This document shows positions 10,799-22,361 of a DNA stretch of 64,000 nt, piece by piece. Below the pieces are notes generated by a model. The model was given only the letters and a program-made list of their open reading frames with translations, was not told the DNA's origin and did no database searches. Numbering within the stretch: position 1 is the first letter of the stretch; the number at the start of each line of letters is the position of its first letter. The translations under genes and the position numbers were made by a program. The DNA is from Thalassia testudinum (Eukaryota; Streptophyta; Magnoliopsida; Alismatales; Hydrocharitaceae), in the NCBI GenBank assembly GCA_037157565.1, contig JAZHRO010000013.1, positions 122,092,001 to 122,156,000 on the forward strand, read 5' to 3'.

Positions 10799-11400
10799 AC
10801 CTCTGAACCAATTACCTGGTTAGCCCTAAACTCAATTTAGGAGGAGAGAGAGAAAGAGAACTGAGCAGGAAGGAGGGGTTTTGCACTGTGGAGCGTTGGG
10901 ATTCTTGGCCCCCCCTCGCTCAACACCTAGCTACTATTGAACTTATCTCTTTTGCTGAACATGTGCTTGTGCCTTATGCTTGGTTGGCCGTTGTGCTTGC
11001 CCTTGGTTCTGTGTTGATCACTATGGATCCATTAGCTGACGTGGATATTTAGGATTAGTGATTGAGAATTATTGTTCAAAAATTTGATTGGGGATTAGTG
11101 CTTAAATTCCAGGGTTAATTTGGTGGTTTCGACCACCTTTTTTAGCTCTTTATTTTTACTTTTTTTATCCCTGACTTTTGAGATACAGTATTGCTTAATT
11201 ATTGAATATCATTTTGCTTGATTGATTCACTTGCATTGTTAATTCTAAATATTGTGATTAGTGAATTGATTTTCCATATTTACTCCTTGCGAACGACCTT
11301 AGACTCACATTTATTTTTCTAGAAAATAAATTTAAATGTCGATTCACTTTTGTTTACTAACTACAATGCATATTTCAAACTCGACAAAAGCATGTCAACA
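10799..11400 (+). mobile_element. G-family LTR fragment G3 (3' part)
   Basis: About 600 bp matching the end of G1 (17040-17583 plus 35126-35187): the GAGAGAAAGAG tract, the sentence-like TTGCGAACGACCT motif and the ATTTAAATGTCG end. It terminates CATGTCAACA at 11400. The 5' part is missing, replaced by J2. Confidence 0.65.
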
Positions 11401-11478
11401 TAAGCCAAGTAGAAATGAGCTTCCATGAGCTGGGATGAACTGGAATTGAGCTGGATCTAGCTAGGTTGAGTTAGGATT
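11401..11478. repeat. Short AGCT-rich segment
   Basis: 78 bp of the same GAGCTGGATCTAGCTAGG-type repeat seen at 1200-1800. It separates G3 from G2 and may be the older sequence into which the G LTRs inserted. Confidence 0.6.
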
Positions 11479-14133
11479 TGTTGAAACGTCGAAGATAATT
11501 GTAGTTTAGTGAGAGTAAAATGCCTCATAACATAGTGATGAAAATCAAATCAACATTTAAATTTATAAGTGCTCAAAAAATCGTGAGTTTCAAGGTCGTT
11601 TGCATCGTTCGTAGGGAGTAAATATGGAATTCAAACACTAGTTGAAATATGATAAATAGATGAGCACAATAATCTGCAATAAAGATTTACAATGAATAAA
11701 TGATCTACTCAAAAAGATATTCAGTTAGTATCAAATTATATCTCAGAATCAATGGGGCAAAAAGATAATTAGGACCTAAAAATGGTGTCTTGAACCACCA
11801 ATTAAATCCCACAATCAAGCACAATTCCCAATACCAATAGTAGTATCAAGCCAATTCAATTTCTCAATAGTAACTTCAAATTATTTATTCACATCGATAC
11901 AGAATATCCACGTTAGAGCCAATAATTCCAACAGTACCCAAATCAGACATCTGACACCAAGGTCAGATGCCTTAACTCATCAAATATAGCAACCCTTAGA
12001 TCTCTGAAATTTCACTAAGTGTTGGGCACACATTTCAAGGAGCAACAATGAAAAACCTCCCCCTCCCTTAGAATTTCTCTTTCCTTCTCTTTCCAGAACC
12101 AGGTCGATATTGGGTTAATTGGGTCGGGTAATCGAATTTGGGCATAGGGATCAGACCTGTGGGCACGTGATCGCGAGTGAGGTGTGAGGGTTAGTTGAGT
12201 GGGGACCTCACCCCCTGTGTACGAGGCACTAAAGCCAGGATGCAAATGCGTTATATATGCATTTCTAATATTAATTCCCATGATGTGTGACTTTTAATCA
12301 TGCTCCCTTCTCATGAAGCTGCCGACGTGATGGTTGGTCCAATTCATGCTACTGTTGAGCTTCCTTCTCCAATCCAAGGTCCAAGAGGCTTCGTGATGCA
12401 ATTCCTCCTTGATTGAAGGTTGTGGCGCAATGGTTGGATGCCAGAGTCAAGTGGTCGGAGGTGGAGTAGTCAGTAGCAACAACAAGTACCTAAACACCAA
12501 AATATGGGCTAAACGCCTTAACTAGAAGGTTCACAAGAGTCTCCGTGAGGTGTGGAGTGCAACGGTGGGGTTGATTTGGTGAACTGTAGTGTAGGGTGGT
12601 CGACCGAAGTTGGGGACGAGGTGATAAGGTGGGCTGGTGGGTTAGTCAATTTATGGGTCAAGGCCCTCAATTTCTTGAGGGATTTTGACCTAAAAGTTAT
12701 GGGGAAGCTTATGGTGTAGGCAGTGTGGAGTTTAGTGGTGTGTTGGAGTTGCATGACCACGTTGAAGGTGTGGTTGGCATTGGGGAAGATGGAAGGGGAG
12801 AGCGTGATATGTCGATTGAATTGGGGTCAAAAGGGGGTAAACCTAATCTAGAGAGGGAGTGAGAGAGGAAATACTTAGCTAATGGATGAAAGGGAAGAAG
12901 ATACCACACTGGCGTGCCTTGCCGAACATGGAAGAGAGGAACCTCCGATGGAAGGAGCAGCGAGGAAGAAAGGGGTAGGTGGCTCCTGCAGTGGCCTACT
13001 AAGAGCGGAGGAATGTGAGGAAGATGGAGGGGCACTTGATTTGATCGTCGAGTGGCTGGAGGAAGAGGATTGAAGAAGCTCACTGGAGCCACGGTGAAGG
13101 TGGTTGGAGAAGAGAAAGAAGAGCTATTTGTGGCTGGGGTTAGGCTTGTTTGGGTCACTGAACCTTATGGAGCTTTTATAGAGCTCAAATTTGAGCTCTA
13201 TATGGAAGAATTAAGCCATGGGGTTAGGATTTTAGGAAGCAGAGGAATTGGCAATTTTTCAGCTTGCCAGAGCTTTCCTATTTGAGTTGGGATTTGCAAT
13301 CTCGCTCATTAGATTCCTTACGATCTGATTACCAATCCCTCTAATTTTGGAGGGATTTGGTGAAGATTTGATAGGATTTTCTCTAGTCAAAGTTGACGAC
13401 TTTGGGTTGTTGACCTTGTTTAGGAATCAGTCAGTAGGGACTATTTTGTGAAGGAGGAGACAAAAGATATGGATCGAAATGCAATAAACTCAAAACCAAG
13501 GGGCTTAAATGTGAATGATAGAGATTTTAGGGATTGAATAACAAACTAGGTCAAGATGTACTCTGATTGGGCCTAAATTTTGATGTTAACCTAATTTGGA
13601 CCCAAGGAATCTAATGGTGAACTTGGTTTTGAGTTTTGACCATGTTTGACTAGGCAATTGCACATAAGCCCAAATTTGGGTAAATTCTTATTTGAAACTC
13701 TGTTCTAGGTCAATTGGGTTCAGATGGTCAAAGTGAAGGTATCAAACCTCTTAGAATATTTTTACATGAATTTTAGAAGTTTTGGATTGATTTTATCTTG
13801 ACCAAAACCCTTTCAATTAAAGTGTGGCTGATAATTAGGGTTTTTAGCCCTATTTTCATCCTCGAAATGTGTGAAACCTTTATTCTATCAGTGTGAGCCC
13901 ACTTCTTAGTCTTGATGTTCATTTAACCTTTAATTAAGCCCTGAGTAACCCCGTGGCTAATCTGCATTTGTGATGTGCTGATAAAATGGTAGAATTAACC
14001 CTATTTTCTTATCTTCTCAAACTAGATTAGAGTGGAAATATGGTCCTCAGGAGATCATTTAGGAGCATTTATCTCTTGATTTTGACTAATTTAAGTTAGT
14101 TATGATGAATGATGGCATTACCATCAAGATTCA
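11479..14133 (-). mobile_element. G-family LTR G2 (minus strand)
   Basis: On the plus strand it runs from TGTTGAAACGTCG to CAAGATTCA. Its reverse complement aligns over its whole length with G1 (15056-17583 plus 35126-35187), with clear blocks at TCTGGAAAGAG, GGGGTGAGGTCC, CACATCATGGGA and CGAACGA. No primer site follows it, so it is a solo LTR. Open frames inside (12709-13158 minus, 12015-12281 minus) are shadows of LTR sequence. Confidence 0.65.
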
Positions 14134-14365
14134 GCTACTAGAGTTTCTATCTTCTTACTTGTTCCTCGTGCCTTCCATGCTGCCAGGGTTTCTATGATTA
14201 CCAATGCATTCATCTTTGGCAATCAAATGGTAACTACATAAGATGATGTGAAAAAAATGCTAATGCATGCTCTGAACCCTAAATGCAAGTGCATGCTAAA
14301 TGCAGTGAGATAATGTAATACAACCGTCAAAACCCTAGGAACTAGATTGGAATGGATATTAAGGA
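14134..14365. other. Spacer, no feature seen
   Basis: AT-rich sequence between the G2 end and the next LTR-like segment. I see no gene or clear repeat boundary. Confidence 0.4.
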
Positions 14366-15055
14366 TGACGATAAACTAGCATTTATCAGGAGCTCCCTGA
14401 ATCATAGTCATGTGATTGGACTAAATTTCCAGCCATTGTTTCCATCTATGGAGGCCACGAATTACGACCGAAATACTTGCCAAGTGATGTCAAAATCAAC
14501 CTTTTTGAGGCCGCAATTCCCCTGTAATCACGATGGCCGACCACCTATAAAGCTTTACTGATATCTATGTTTTAACACATCAAAACCCCCTCCTTCTCCC
14601 CCCTAATCTGCCATTAACTTAGACCTTGGAGATCCTCTGACCACCTTCTTCACCGTGTCTCGCCATCAACGAGGCAGTGGTCATCTTCCTCACATCCTCG
14701 CTAAGCCTTCTACCATAGAGCCCAACTCCTCTACCCACTCCTTTGCTCCAATCTTCCTCGCTAGAATCTCCTTCTTCTCATTTGGCTGGCCAACGCCAGA
14801 TGCCCTCTAGCCACCTTTGTCCACCCTCAGGTAACTCTTTCTCTTCATCTCTCTCTATAATGTAGTTTAAGCCCCCTTAGAGTTATGAATTACCCCCAAC
14901 TCCTCCATCCTCCTCGATTTCTTCCTCATATCCGGTGAAGCTCCGACAATGACCTTCGTTCCACTCTGTGCATTATCAGTAACCACTGACCATCCAATAT
15001 GCTTTGCTAAACCGTGGCAAATAAAACCCCTCAAGAAATCAAGGCAATTGCTCAC
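14366..15055 (+). mobile_element. LTR-like fragment N with TATA box
   Basis: It starts TGACGATAAACTAGC, in a 25-base segment (14364-14388) nearly identical to 2018-2042 at the presumed start of LTR B. It has a TATA box at 14545-14552 (CTATAAAG) followed by a C/T-rich untranslated leader-like stretch (14580-14850). No primer site follows, because G1 begins at about 15056. Identity as an LTR is inferred from the shared start and the promoter layout. Confidence 0.4.
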
Positions 15056-17583
15056 TGAGGTATCCTGCTAATGGTGGCACCATCATGGGTCCTAACTAGC
15101 CATAATTAGTTAGATTCAAATGATAAATGCTCCTACTTGATCATCTGAGGGTCACAATTTCGCAATAATCTGATTTGAGAAGATAAGAAAACGTAGTTAA
15201 TTCTGTTATTTTAATAGCACATCACAAATGCAGATTAACCACAAGGTTACTCAGGGTTAATTAAAGATAAATTGGGCATAAAAGTATAAAATGTGGGTTC
15301 ACACTGATTGAATCAGGGGTTTCATGCATTTCGAGGGAGAAAATATTATTGAAAATCCTAATTATCAACCCAACTTAAATTGGAAAGGTTTTGGTTATGA
15401 TAAAATTAATCTAAACCTCACAAAAATCCATTGAAAAATATTCTAAGAGGTTTGGTACCTTCACTTTGACCATCTAAACCCATTTTGACCTAGAGTAGAG
15501 TTTCAGATAAGAATTTACCCTGATTTGGGCTTCTATGCAATTTTCCAAGTAAAACATGATAAAAAATCAAATCCAAGTTTTCCATTAGATTCCTTGGGTC
15601 CAACTTAGGTTAACAACAAAATTTAGGCCCAATTAGAGTCCATCTTGACCTAGTTTGCATTTAAGCCCCTAAAAACTCTACTCACATTTGTACCCTAAGT
15701 TTCAAGTTTCTTACAATTACCCCCTATCTGTGTCATCTTCTTTGCATCTAGGTCCCTTCCATCATTGAACTGGGAAAACACCTTCAAGACGAGATTCGAG
15801 AGTGAAATCTCTCTTAAATCAGCTTCAAATCTTTCCAAAATTAGAGGGATTATTGCTGAGGCGATGAGGAATCAAATCAACCCCACCTCAAAGATTGAGA
15901 TTGATCCTCAAGCTCAAGTGAGCTTGTGGAAATTCTTCTTCCAAAACTTTGATCTAATCAAGAGAATTTCTTCATTTGGAGCTCAAATCTGAGCTCTATA
16001 TGAACCCCCCATCATTCCATGATCAAGGGTAGCCAAGAATTAGCAAGAAAACATCTCTCTCCTTCTCCGGCCAACTCCATCTTTGGCTCTGGCAACTACC
16101 TCTACTCTCCTCCTCCAGCCGTCCAACCATAAAAGTGGACGGCCCTCCATCTTCCCTCTCTTCCGCTTCTCGCCAGTCAAAGTAGAGGTTCTCTCCACCT
16201 TCATTATCGCTGTTCTCCCTCGCCGTTGCTCTCATCTTCCTCGTGTCCGGCCGATCAACTCTAGATGCCTCTATCCCTCTCTCACCCCCTAAGTCTCCTC
16301 AACCTGTCCCTCTCCCTCTATAGATCAACCTTAGGTCCTTAGAACCTAGGTTCAGCCACCATATCACTTACTCCCCCACTATCTTCCCCACGACCAGCAT
16401 GAGCTCCGGTGAGCTCATGTCGATGCCACACTGCACCAAACAACACGCTGTCACTTCCTACACCACCGCCTCACCTCCTAGAACAAAAGCCCTCAAGAAA
16501 TTGAGGGCTTTGGTTCCTATTTTGGCTGGCCGAACACCCCCTCTCTTCGTCACCCTCTCCGACATTGGCTAGTCACCACACACACGCACACACCAAATCA
16601 CCACCACTACACGCTCCACCACTTCACGACAGAGCTTCCTAGCTATTTAATTGGGCCCCATCAGTCATTTTCTTGACACAAGCATGCCACCGGAGCTCCG
16701 CTGCCACCACTGTCTTCTCCGACTACGTTCGCCTCTCTTTGGACACCATTCGACTTGCTACCATCCTCACTTGATGCAACCTCACTACCTGAAGGCATTT
16801 GGGCCTACAATTGCAATAGAAGCATGCAGCAACAACCCCAATTGGGTTGGCCATCCTTAGCAGCTTCATGCGAAAGAGCTCTCAAGTTTAGTCGCACATC
16901 ATGGGATGATAATTCTGAAATGCGTATTTAACACATTTGCCTCAGTGATTTGTTGCCTTGACGTAGAGGGGTGAGGTCCCTCCTTACTTTTAGCCACCCA
17001 CTCCATGCCCGCGGTCACGTGCACACGGGCTTGGTCACTGTTCTTGACCTGATTACCCAAATTACTCGACCCGTATACTGACTCGGTTCTGGAAAGGGCA
17101 AAGAGAAAGAAAAATCTGAGGGGGAAAGGGGGTGGTTTTGCATTGTAGCACCTTGGGGTGCGTACCAACACTTAGGCAATTCAGAGGTGATCTGAGCTTG
17201 AAGGTTAAGGCATTTGATGTCCTTGGAGATGTCTAATTTGAGATTACTGTGGAAATATTTGGCTTGGATTTGATGTGGTTAACTACTGTTGAGATATTTA
17301 GCATTGATTGTGGTTTGAGATATCGAGTACCGTTGGGAATTGTGATTAATTGTAGGGTTTAATTGGTGGTTTCAACCACCATTTTTAGACCTCTATTTAT
17401 ATTTTCTATCCTTAACTCTTAAGACACATTATTGCTTTTTATTGAATATCATTTTTGTTATTTGATTCACTTGCATTATTACCTTTGATTATTGTGATTG
17501 GTGAATTGATTTGTTACACTTGCTCCCTGCGAACGACCTCAGAACTCATGATTTTTTGAGCATTATAAATTTAAATGTCGTAT
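15056..17583 (+). mobile_element. G-family LTR G1, left part
   Basis: Plus-strand copy facing G2. It is interrupted at 17583 by element C and resumes at 35126-35187 with ...GACGCAACA. The combined length is about 2.6 kb, close to G2. The start is approximate, set by the limit of alignment with G2. No primer site follows 35187, so it is treated as a solo LTR. Confidence 0.65.
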
Positions 17584-18963
17584 TGCTCGACTGCGAGACA
17601 CGTTAGAAATTAATTATGTTGTTGTGCTGTGAATCATGATGAAACAAATAATATTTATTAAGTTTCGCTGAGTACCAAGTCGTTCGTAGGGAGGCAAAAC
17701 ATAATTTTTATGCGAAAGCTTTTCAGAAAGTCATTCTAAATAAATATTTATATATTTATATATGTATATATAGACATCAGATATCCAAAGAATCATAGTT
17801 TTATTGCTATTTAGAAATAGTTTTAAAACTATAAATCACTATGCTAAAGAGTAGATAGAGAAATAGAGAGAGAGAGAGACAGAGAAATATAGATGGAGAA
17901 AGATGGCAAATGATGACGTCGCTTGTGGGATGCTTGTGTGAAGTGCGGCAGCACTTCAGATCCAAAGCATGGGATGAAGTCTGGAGAGAAGTTGTAGAGA
18001 GAGAGAGGTTGGAGATGTATCTGGTGGGAGTTGCCTCTCAACTGGGCAGCTCTAGGGCTCTTTTTATTGCTTTACTGAGGGGTACAATGGGCATTTTAGC
18101 CCTCCAACTTGTGCAACAACCTAGGTACAATCAGATCCGTCGATCGGGAGATCAACGGCTCAGATCGCACCTAAAAATAGCCTCCAACGTGCCTTATACG
18201 GGCGGATGTCTTCTGGTGGCACCACGTGGCTGCTTCGAAGCCACCCATTCACAAACGTGTGCTCCTCGCTGCTCACCCACTTTGAAATCACGCAATATCA
18301 TTTTGAATTCGTGTGCACTTGATTTCAGCCGTTCGATCTCATGATCAGACGGCTTAAATCGTGTGTGCTGCCACCTCTTCCATGCACGTGAATCAGGGCA
18401 TTGAGTTGGGCGTTCAACCATGTGTCATCCACACCGCTGCATCCAACAATCCTCCTAGCACCACTGATAAATGGGTTTTCGCAAGAGAAAATTGGGGTTA
18501 GGTGAAACCTGTTGCTATAGTTGCAAAATACGTTATCAAATACAATTTTTACCGAAACTCTAAGGGAGTCTCGGGTCGAACACTGGGAGGCGACTATTGA
18601 ATGCTCGGGTTGCTACGCAACGTGTTTGGTTTTGAAAACCTATCGTTGTAGTTTGAAAGCGAAGAACTCGTGTTTAACAAATAAAATTTATACTGGAATG
18701 GAAATCCCAGGTCGAACACAGGGAAGTGGACGTTTGATTTAAAAACACGCGTTTGTTTTATTTGTCATGAAGAAAATTAATTGATTAGAAACTATCTATC
18801 TATTTGCACTAAATAGAAGAGAGAGAGAGAGAGAGATAGAATAAGAGAGAGAGAATATTACAAACAAAAATCAAAAGAGAAATAGAACGAACATGGAATT
18901 CATCATCAGAAAGATTGTTCATTGCACTAAACATTACGACTAGAAAGCAGGAAAATGATTACA

Positions 18964-19020
18964 CTAGAAAGCAGTAAATCTACTCTAGAAAGCAGTAAAT
19001 CTATTCTAGAAAGCAGTAAA
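18964..19020. repeat. 21-bp tandem repeat
   Basis: About 2.7 copies of a unit starting CTAGAAAGCAGTAAATCTA at 18964, 18985 and 19006. The related LTR at 8520-8585 has a looser version, so copy number varies within the J family. Confidence 0.9.
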
Positions 19021-19670
19021 AAGAATGGGGAGAGAGATATCCTCCTCGACGGTGGCTTGGAGGACGAGCCGGATGGGACGACGCCTGGACGAAGGGGAAT
19101 GGAGCAGGATGAAGGGGGACGAAGCAGGAAGAACGAGAATGGGGTAGCACATCATCGTCGTCGCGGGATCCGCTTCCAAAAGTGGGACAAAAAATTGACT
19201 TTATCTCGCGAGAAGCATCTCAAGTGTGGGACAAGCTTCTCTTGAGCTTTGGAGAGGGAGAGAAGAGAAGGAAGGGATGAGAATTTCATATGGAGGAGGT
19301 CTCCTTTTATAGTTGCAAGGAATGAGCGCAAATTGGTCTTTCAAATCTCAAAACATTAAATAAGGGGTCTTTAGTGACAGATAAAACCGTCGCTAAAGCC
19401 CCATCGTAGGCGACGTGTGGCGAAGCTCGCATGGCCGCTCGCCTCCTCGTGCATAACACGCATTCACGTTCAGCTGATCTCAGTCATCTGATCGTGAGAT
19501 CGGACGGCTTATCTCGCATCTCCGCCCGCTCCTCAGTGTGCGTGCTCGCATGCAATCCCACGTGAGGCGTGGCATGCAATAGCGCTTGGGCACCATCGAG
19601 TGCCCGCAGTCGCTCGATTCTCATCGCACAGTCGCACGTGCCTGCTCGCCCACGCCCGCTCGCCTGCGCA

Positions 19671-19736
19671 TGCAGATTCGAACCCGCACTTGAAGGCGAC
19701 TGAGAGCCTTATCCACTATGCTGCACACGTGGATGG
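19671..19736 (-). other. tRNA-like module in I1b
   Basis: Minus strand: A-box-like TAGTGGATAAGG and B-box GGGTTCGAATC 30-35 bases later. In the sense direction of the LTR. The T-arm pairs only partly, so it is not a tRNA gene. Confidence 0.55.
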
Positions 19737-19770
19737 GCAAGCAGCTGATCATCTGAACATGTGATCAGGA

Positions 19771-19794
19771 CCGTTGGATCAAGATCGAATGGTC
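19771..19794. repeat. ATCC hairpin (imperfect)
   Basis: ACCGTTGGATC and GATCGAATGGT arms; one of a pair with 19854-19877. Confidence 0.65.
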
Positions 19795-19853
19795 AAGGCG
19801 GCTTCTTCAGGTGCAACTCAGAGGATGGGTGCGTCGGTTGAGCTCCTCTCTCA

Positions 19854-19877
19854 GCCATTGGATCTTGATCCAACGAC
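19854..19877. repeat. ATCC hairpin
   Basis: Arms CATTGGATC and GATCCAACG around TT, with a wobble pair at the CpG-decay position. Confidence 0.7.
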
Positions 19878-19934
19878 GGAGATGCGTGGGCGCTAGAATC
19901 TTCAGTGGTTGAGGGCAGCTGGTGGGGCGGCCGA

Positions 19935-19956
19935 GATGGCACCACATGGTGACATC
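19935..19956. promoter_or_regulatory. G-box-type palindrome in I1b
   Basis: GATGGCACCACATGGTG core, symmetrical apart from the CACATG centre and one outer base. Confidence 0.6.
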
Positions 19957-21480
19957 TAGGCCGTGCATCTTCTGGATGATGTAGATGGTGCCAATGGTGT
20001 CGGATTGAGTCGATTTTCACGACGTTAGGCTGCGATCGTCGATTTGAATCCATCCATGCAGTTGGATTTGTCATTTGAAGTGTGGATTTACACAATCTTA
20101 GCCCTTGATCTTCTATGGTTCTCCGTCTCTATCTGATGCTACAGATGTCTGATTAGGGCAATCTTAGAGTCGTTGAACTCCAATCGTCGTCCTGATCACA
20201 TCTGTACGGTTGGATCTTCGATCTGAGGTCCCGATAAAAAAGTTTGCCCTATCCATGAACATAAAAGGAGACAATTAACCTCCATTTTATTCAAACTAAT
20301 CTAAATTCAAGATCGGCATGTTATGCAATATTTATAGTATGCAATGCAATCCTATGCTTAAGAACATGCATAAATAGACATCTTAAGTAGTGTAAACATG
20401 TTTACATCAGCGACGTTTGTTTTCATTGAAATATGCACTTCGTGTTGTTTCTTTTTAGTATTTTTAGGGTTTTGATATTTTTTTGTGTTTTTGTAGTAAA
20501 GAAACAAATAGGATAGCTCACAACATAGAAGAAAACAAATTTGATATATCACAATGTGGTGCAAATATTTATTACAATATGCAAGGAAAATATAAAAGAG
20601 ATAGGGGTGAGAAGAAATTTCCTGAATCAGCTGTTCGATGAGATGACGACGCTTAGCGGTAGCTTGGATGGAGGAGGCGAGAGGCTGGACGATCGGGATG
20701 AGAGGCTGGAGGACGTCAGGAGAAGAATGCTTCACCTAGGCATGGAATGAGGATGAGGAAGTAGAGGTGGTCTTCTACCCGAATGGAGGTGGGAGGATGA
20801 CTCCAAGGCTCCCTATGAAGGTGGTGTGAGGGACGATGAATATTTAGTGGGGTAAGGGATCGCTACACTAGTAGGGGACCTTTGGAGCTTGGGAATGAAT
20901 CTTGGGAGCTTTGATGGGCTTCTAGAGCTCTAGAGTAGGTGGGTGTAGCAAAGGTAGAAATGGAGCTTGAAGGGAAGGTATGTAGGTCTTTATATAGTGG
21001 ATGAGAGGAGGCTAAAATAGGCATAAGACAAATAGCGATCTCCAGGACGTCACTGTAGGTCTAGCACAAGTGTTGCTGTAGCCAACTCACACTCGTTCAT
21101 GCACGCACTATGTTGGCCTTCCATCTTGCGTGTTGATTGTGCTCAAGACTTGCTAGCTGTCCATCTCTCATCGCAAGTGTCCATCAAGCATCCACTGGCA
21201 TCTGCTGGCGCATGCTGATCCAAGTGAAGTGAACCACCGCCCTTGGATGGCAGATGAAGGTTCTGAGTGCATGGGAGAGAATGCTCTGAATCGTGCCCCC
21301 ACCTGATCAGATGGCAGATATTGCATCAAATGACTTAAATGAGAACCCTGGATGAGCCACGTCTGATCTGGCATGCGTACGTGCACCATCGAGCAGCATC
21401 TGATTGTGAATGTGCCACGTCGATTGCTCGATCAAGATCGAGTGGTCCAATTCCTTCTAGCGCTGAAGCGGTTGCGGTGC

Positions 21481-21540
21481 ATTGAAGCTCGAACTCACGT
21501 CCTCTCTTTGCGGAGTGGGCGCACTACCACTTGGCCATAG
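21481..21540 (-). other. tRNA-like module in I1
   Basis: Minus strand: A-box TGGCCAAGTGGTAG, anticodon-arm-like CTC/GAG, and a T-arm with stem GTGAG, loop TTCGAGC and stem TTCAA (four of five positions pair, one as wobble). This is the most tRNA-like of the set. It has no acceptor stem or CCA and is not a functional tRNA gene. Confidence 0.6.
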
Positions 21541-21582
21541 GCACTGTTTAGTCGCGTTGAGGTGTTGGTGTAGCTGCAGCCT

Positions 21583-21610
21583 CGACTGTTGGATGAAGAT
21601 CCAACAGTCG
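21583..21610. repeat. ATCC hairpin, perfect 12-bp arms
   Basis: Arms CGACTGTTGGAT and ATCCAACAGTCG around GAAG. Compare 37061-37088, where both arms carry the alternative base (CCG/CGG). Confidence 0.9.
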
Positions 21611-21663
21611 TGGATCTTCCTTATAGAGCTTTGAAGGAGGCCGGGTGAGGTTGGGTGCTTCTC

Positions 21664-21689
21664 AGCCATTGGATTGAGATCCAACGGTT
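21664..21689. repeat. ATCC hairpin
   Basis: AGCCATTGGAT with ATCCAACGGTT, one wobble position; about 80 bases from the neighbouring hairpin. Confidence 0.7.
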
Positions 21690-21744
21690 GGGATCTTTTC
21701 TTATGGTGAGGCTGAGGAGGTTGCAGTCAATGTAGGGCAGCCTA

Positions 21745-21766
21745 GATGGTGCCACATGGTGCCATC
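21745..21766. promoter_or_regulatory. G-box-type palindrome in I1
   Basis: GATGGTGCCACATGGTG, then CCATC; near-symmetrical copy of the shared LTR palindrome. Confidence 0.65.
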
Positions 21767-22150
21767 TGGGTCATCCATCTTCTTCTTGTAGAGGCTGCAC
21801 GATGCTCTGATTGACGTGATTTTTGCACTGACGGATTGCAATTGTTGCTTTGGATCCATTTGTACGGTCGGATTCTTCATCTGAAGCTCGAAAAGATGTC
21901 GCATTGCCTCTTGGCCATATAAAATGTCAAAATTAATATATAGAATACACAAACTATCCTAAATGCAATGCAATGAATGTTATGCAATATTTATACTATG
22001 AGATGAAATGCTAGGCCTAGGAACTATCATAAATGAGCATTTTATCATGAATTCATGCGTGTTTATCAGCCACACAGCCAAATCCGATCCACTTGATTTC
22101 ATCCGATGGTTGAATTGCGAGTGACCACGATCTCCTTCTTGATTTAGCAC

Positions 22151-22212
22151 TTCTCGTGCTTTGATCGCGTGCCCTTCTGTCTTGTACAAGTGTGCTCTTC
22201 GCTATGCTATGC
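22151..22212 (-). other. tRNA-like module in the 3' LTR of C
   Basis: Minus strand: degenerate A-box (AGCATAGCGAAGAGC) and a T-arm-like ACGCGATCAAAGC. It aligns with 34396-34456 in the other LTR of C. Taking both copies together gives a 5-bp stem CGCGC/GCGCG around a 7-base GATCGAA loop. Confidence 0.55.
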
Positions 22213-22254
22213 ATGCCGATTGTCGCGCTTGCCATTTTGTGTGCACCCGCCATC

Positions 22255-22280
22255 AGCCGTTGAATGGTGATCCAATGGTT
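22255..22280. repeat. ATCC hairpin
   Basis: AGCCGTTGAAT with ATCCAATGGTT, two imperfect pairs. Confidence 0.6.
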
Positions 22281-22335
22281 GATCTTGATTTTCCTTGATG
22301 AGGCGTGGCTGGATCAGTCAATGTAAGCAAATTGT

Positions 22336-22361
22336 GGTCGTTGGATAATGATCCAACGACC
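22336..22361. repeat. ATCC hairpin, perfect 11-bp arms
   Basis: Arms GGTCGTTGGAT and ATCCAACGACC around AATG. Confidence 0.9.

Larger units (their letters stand above)
18595..20409 (-). mobile_element. J-family solo LTR I1b inside I1
   Basis: 1815 bp between perfect GCGAC target duplications (18590-18594 and 20410-20414). Same family as 8220-9863, including the GGGTCGAACACAGGG signature, the TATA near 19307 on the minus strand and the tagaaagcag repeats. It begins TATTGAATG, where the 8220 copy begins TGTTGAATG, so its terminal TG is mutated. Confidence 0.85.
18465..22068 (-). mobile_element. H-family solo LTR I1 inside C
   Basis: On the plus strand it runs from TGATAAATGGG to GTTTATCA, flanked by ACCAC (18460-18464) and GCCAC (22069-22073). 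The uninterrupted counterpart in the 5' LTR of C (34311-34330) confirms the insertion point. Without the nested I1b it is about 1.78 kb. Gene fragments are absent. It shares its U3 start (TGATAAACACGC in sense) with I2 and L. Confidence 0.8.

Noticed and set aside
12709..13158. 149-codon minus-strand frame rich in Ser/Pro/Thr
   Set aside because: Inside solo LTR G2. The aligned copy G1 does not keep the frame.
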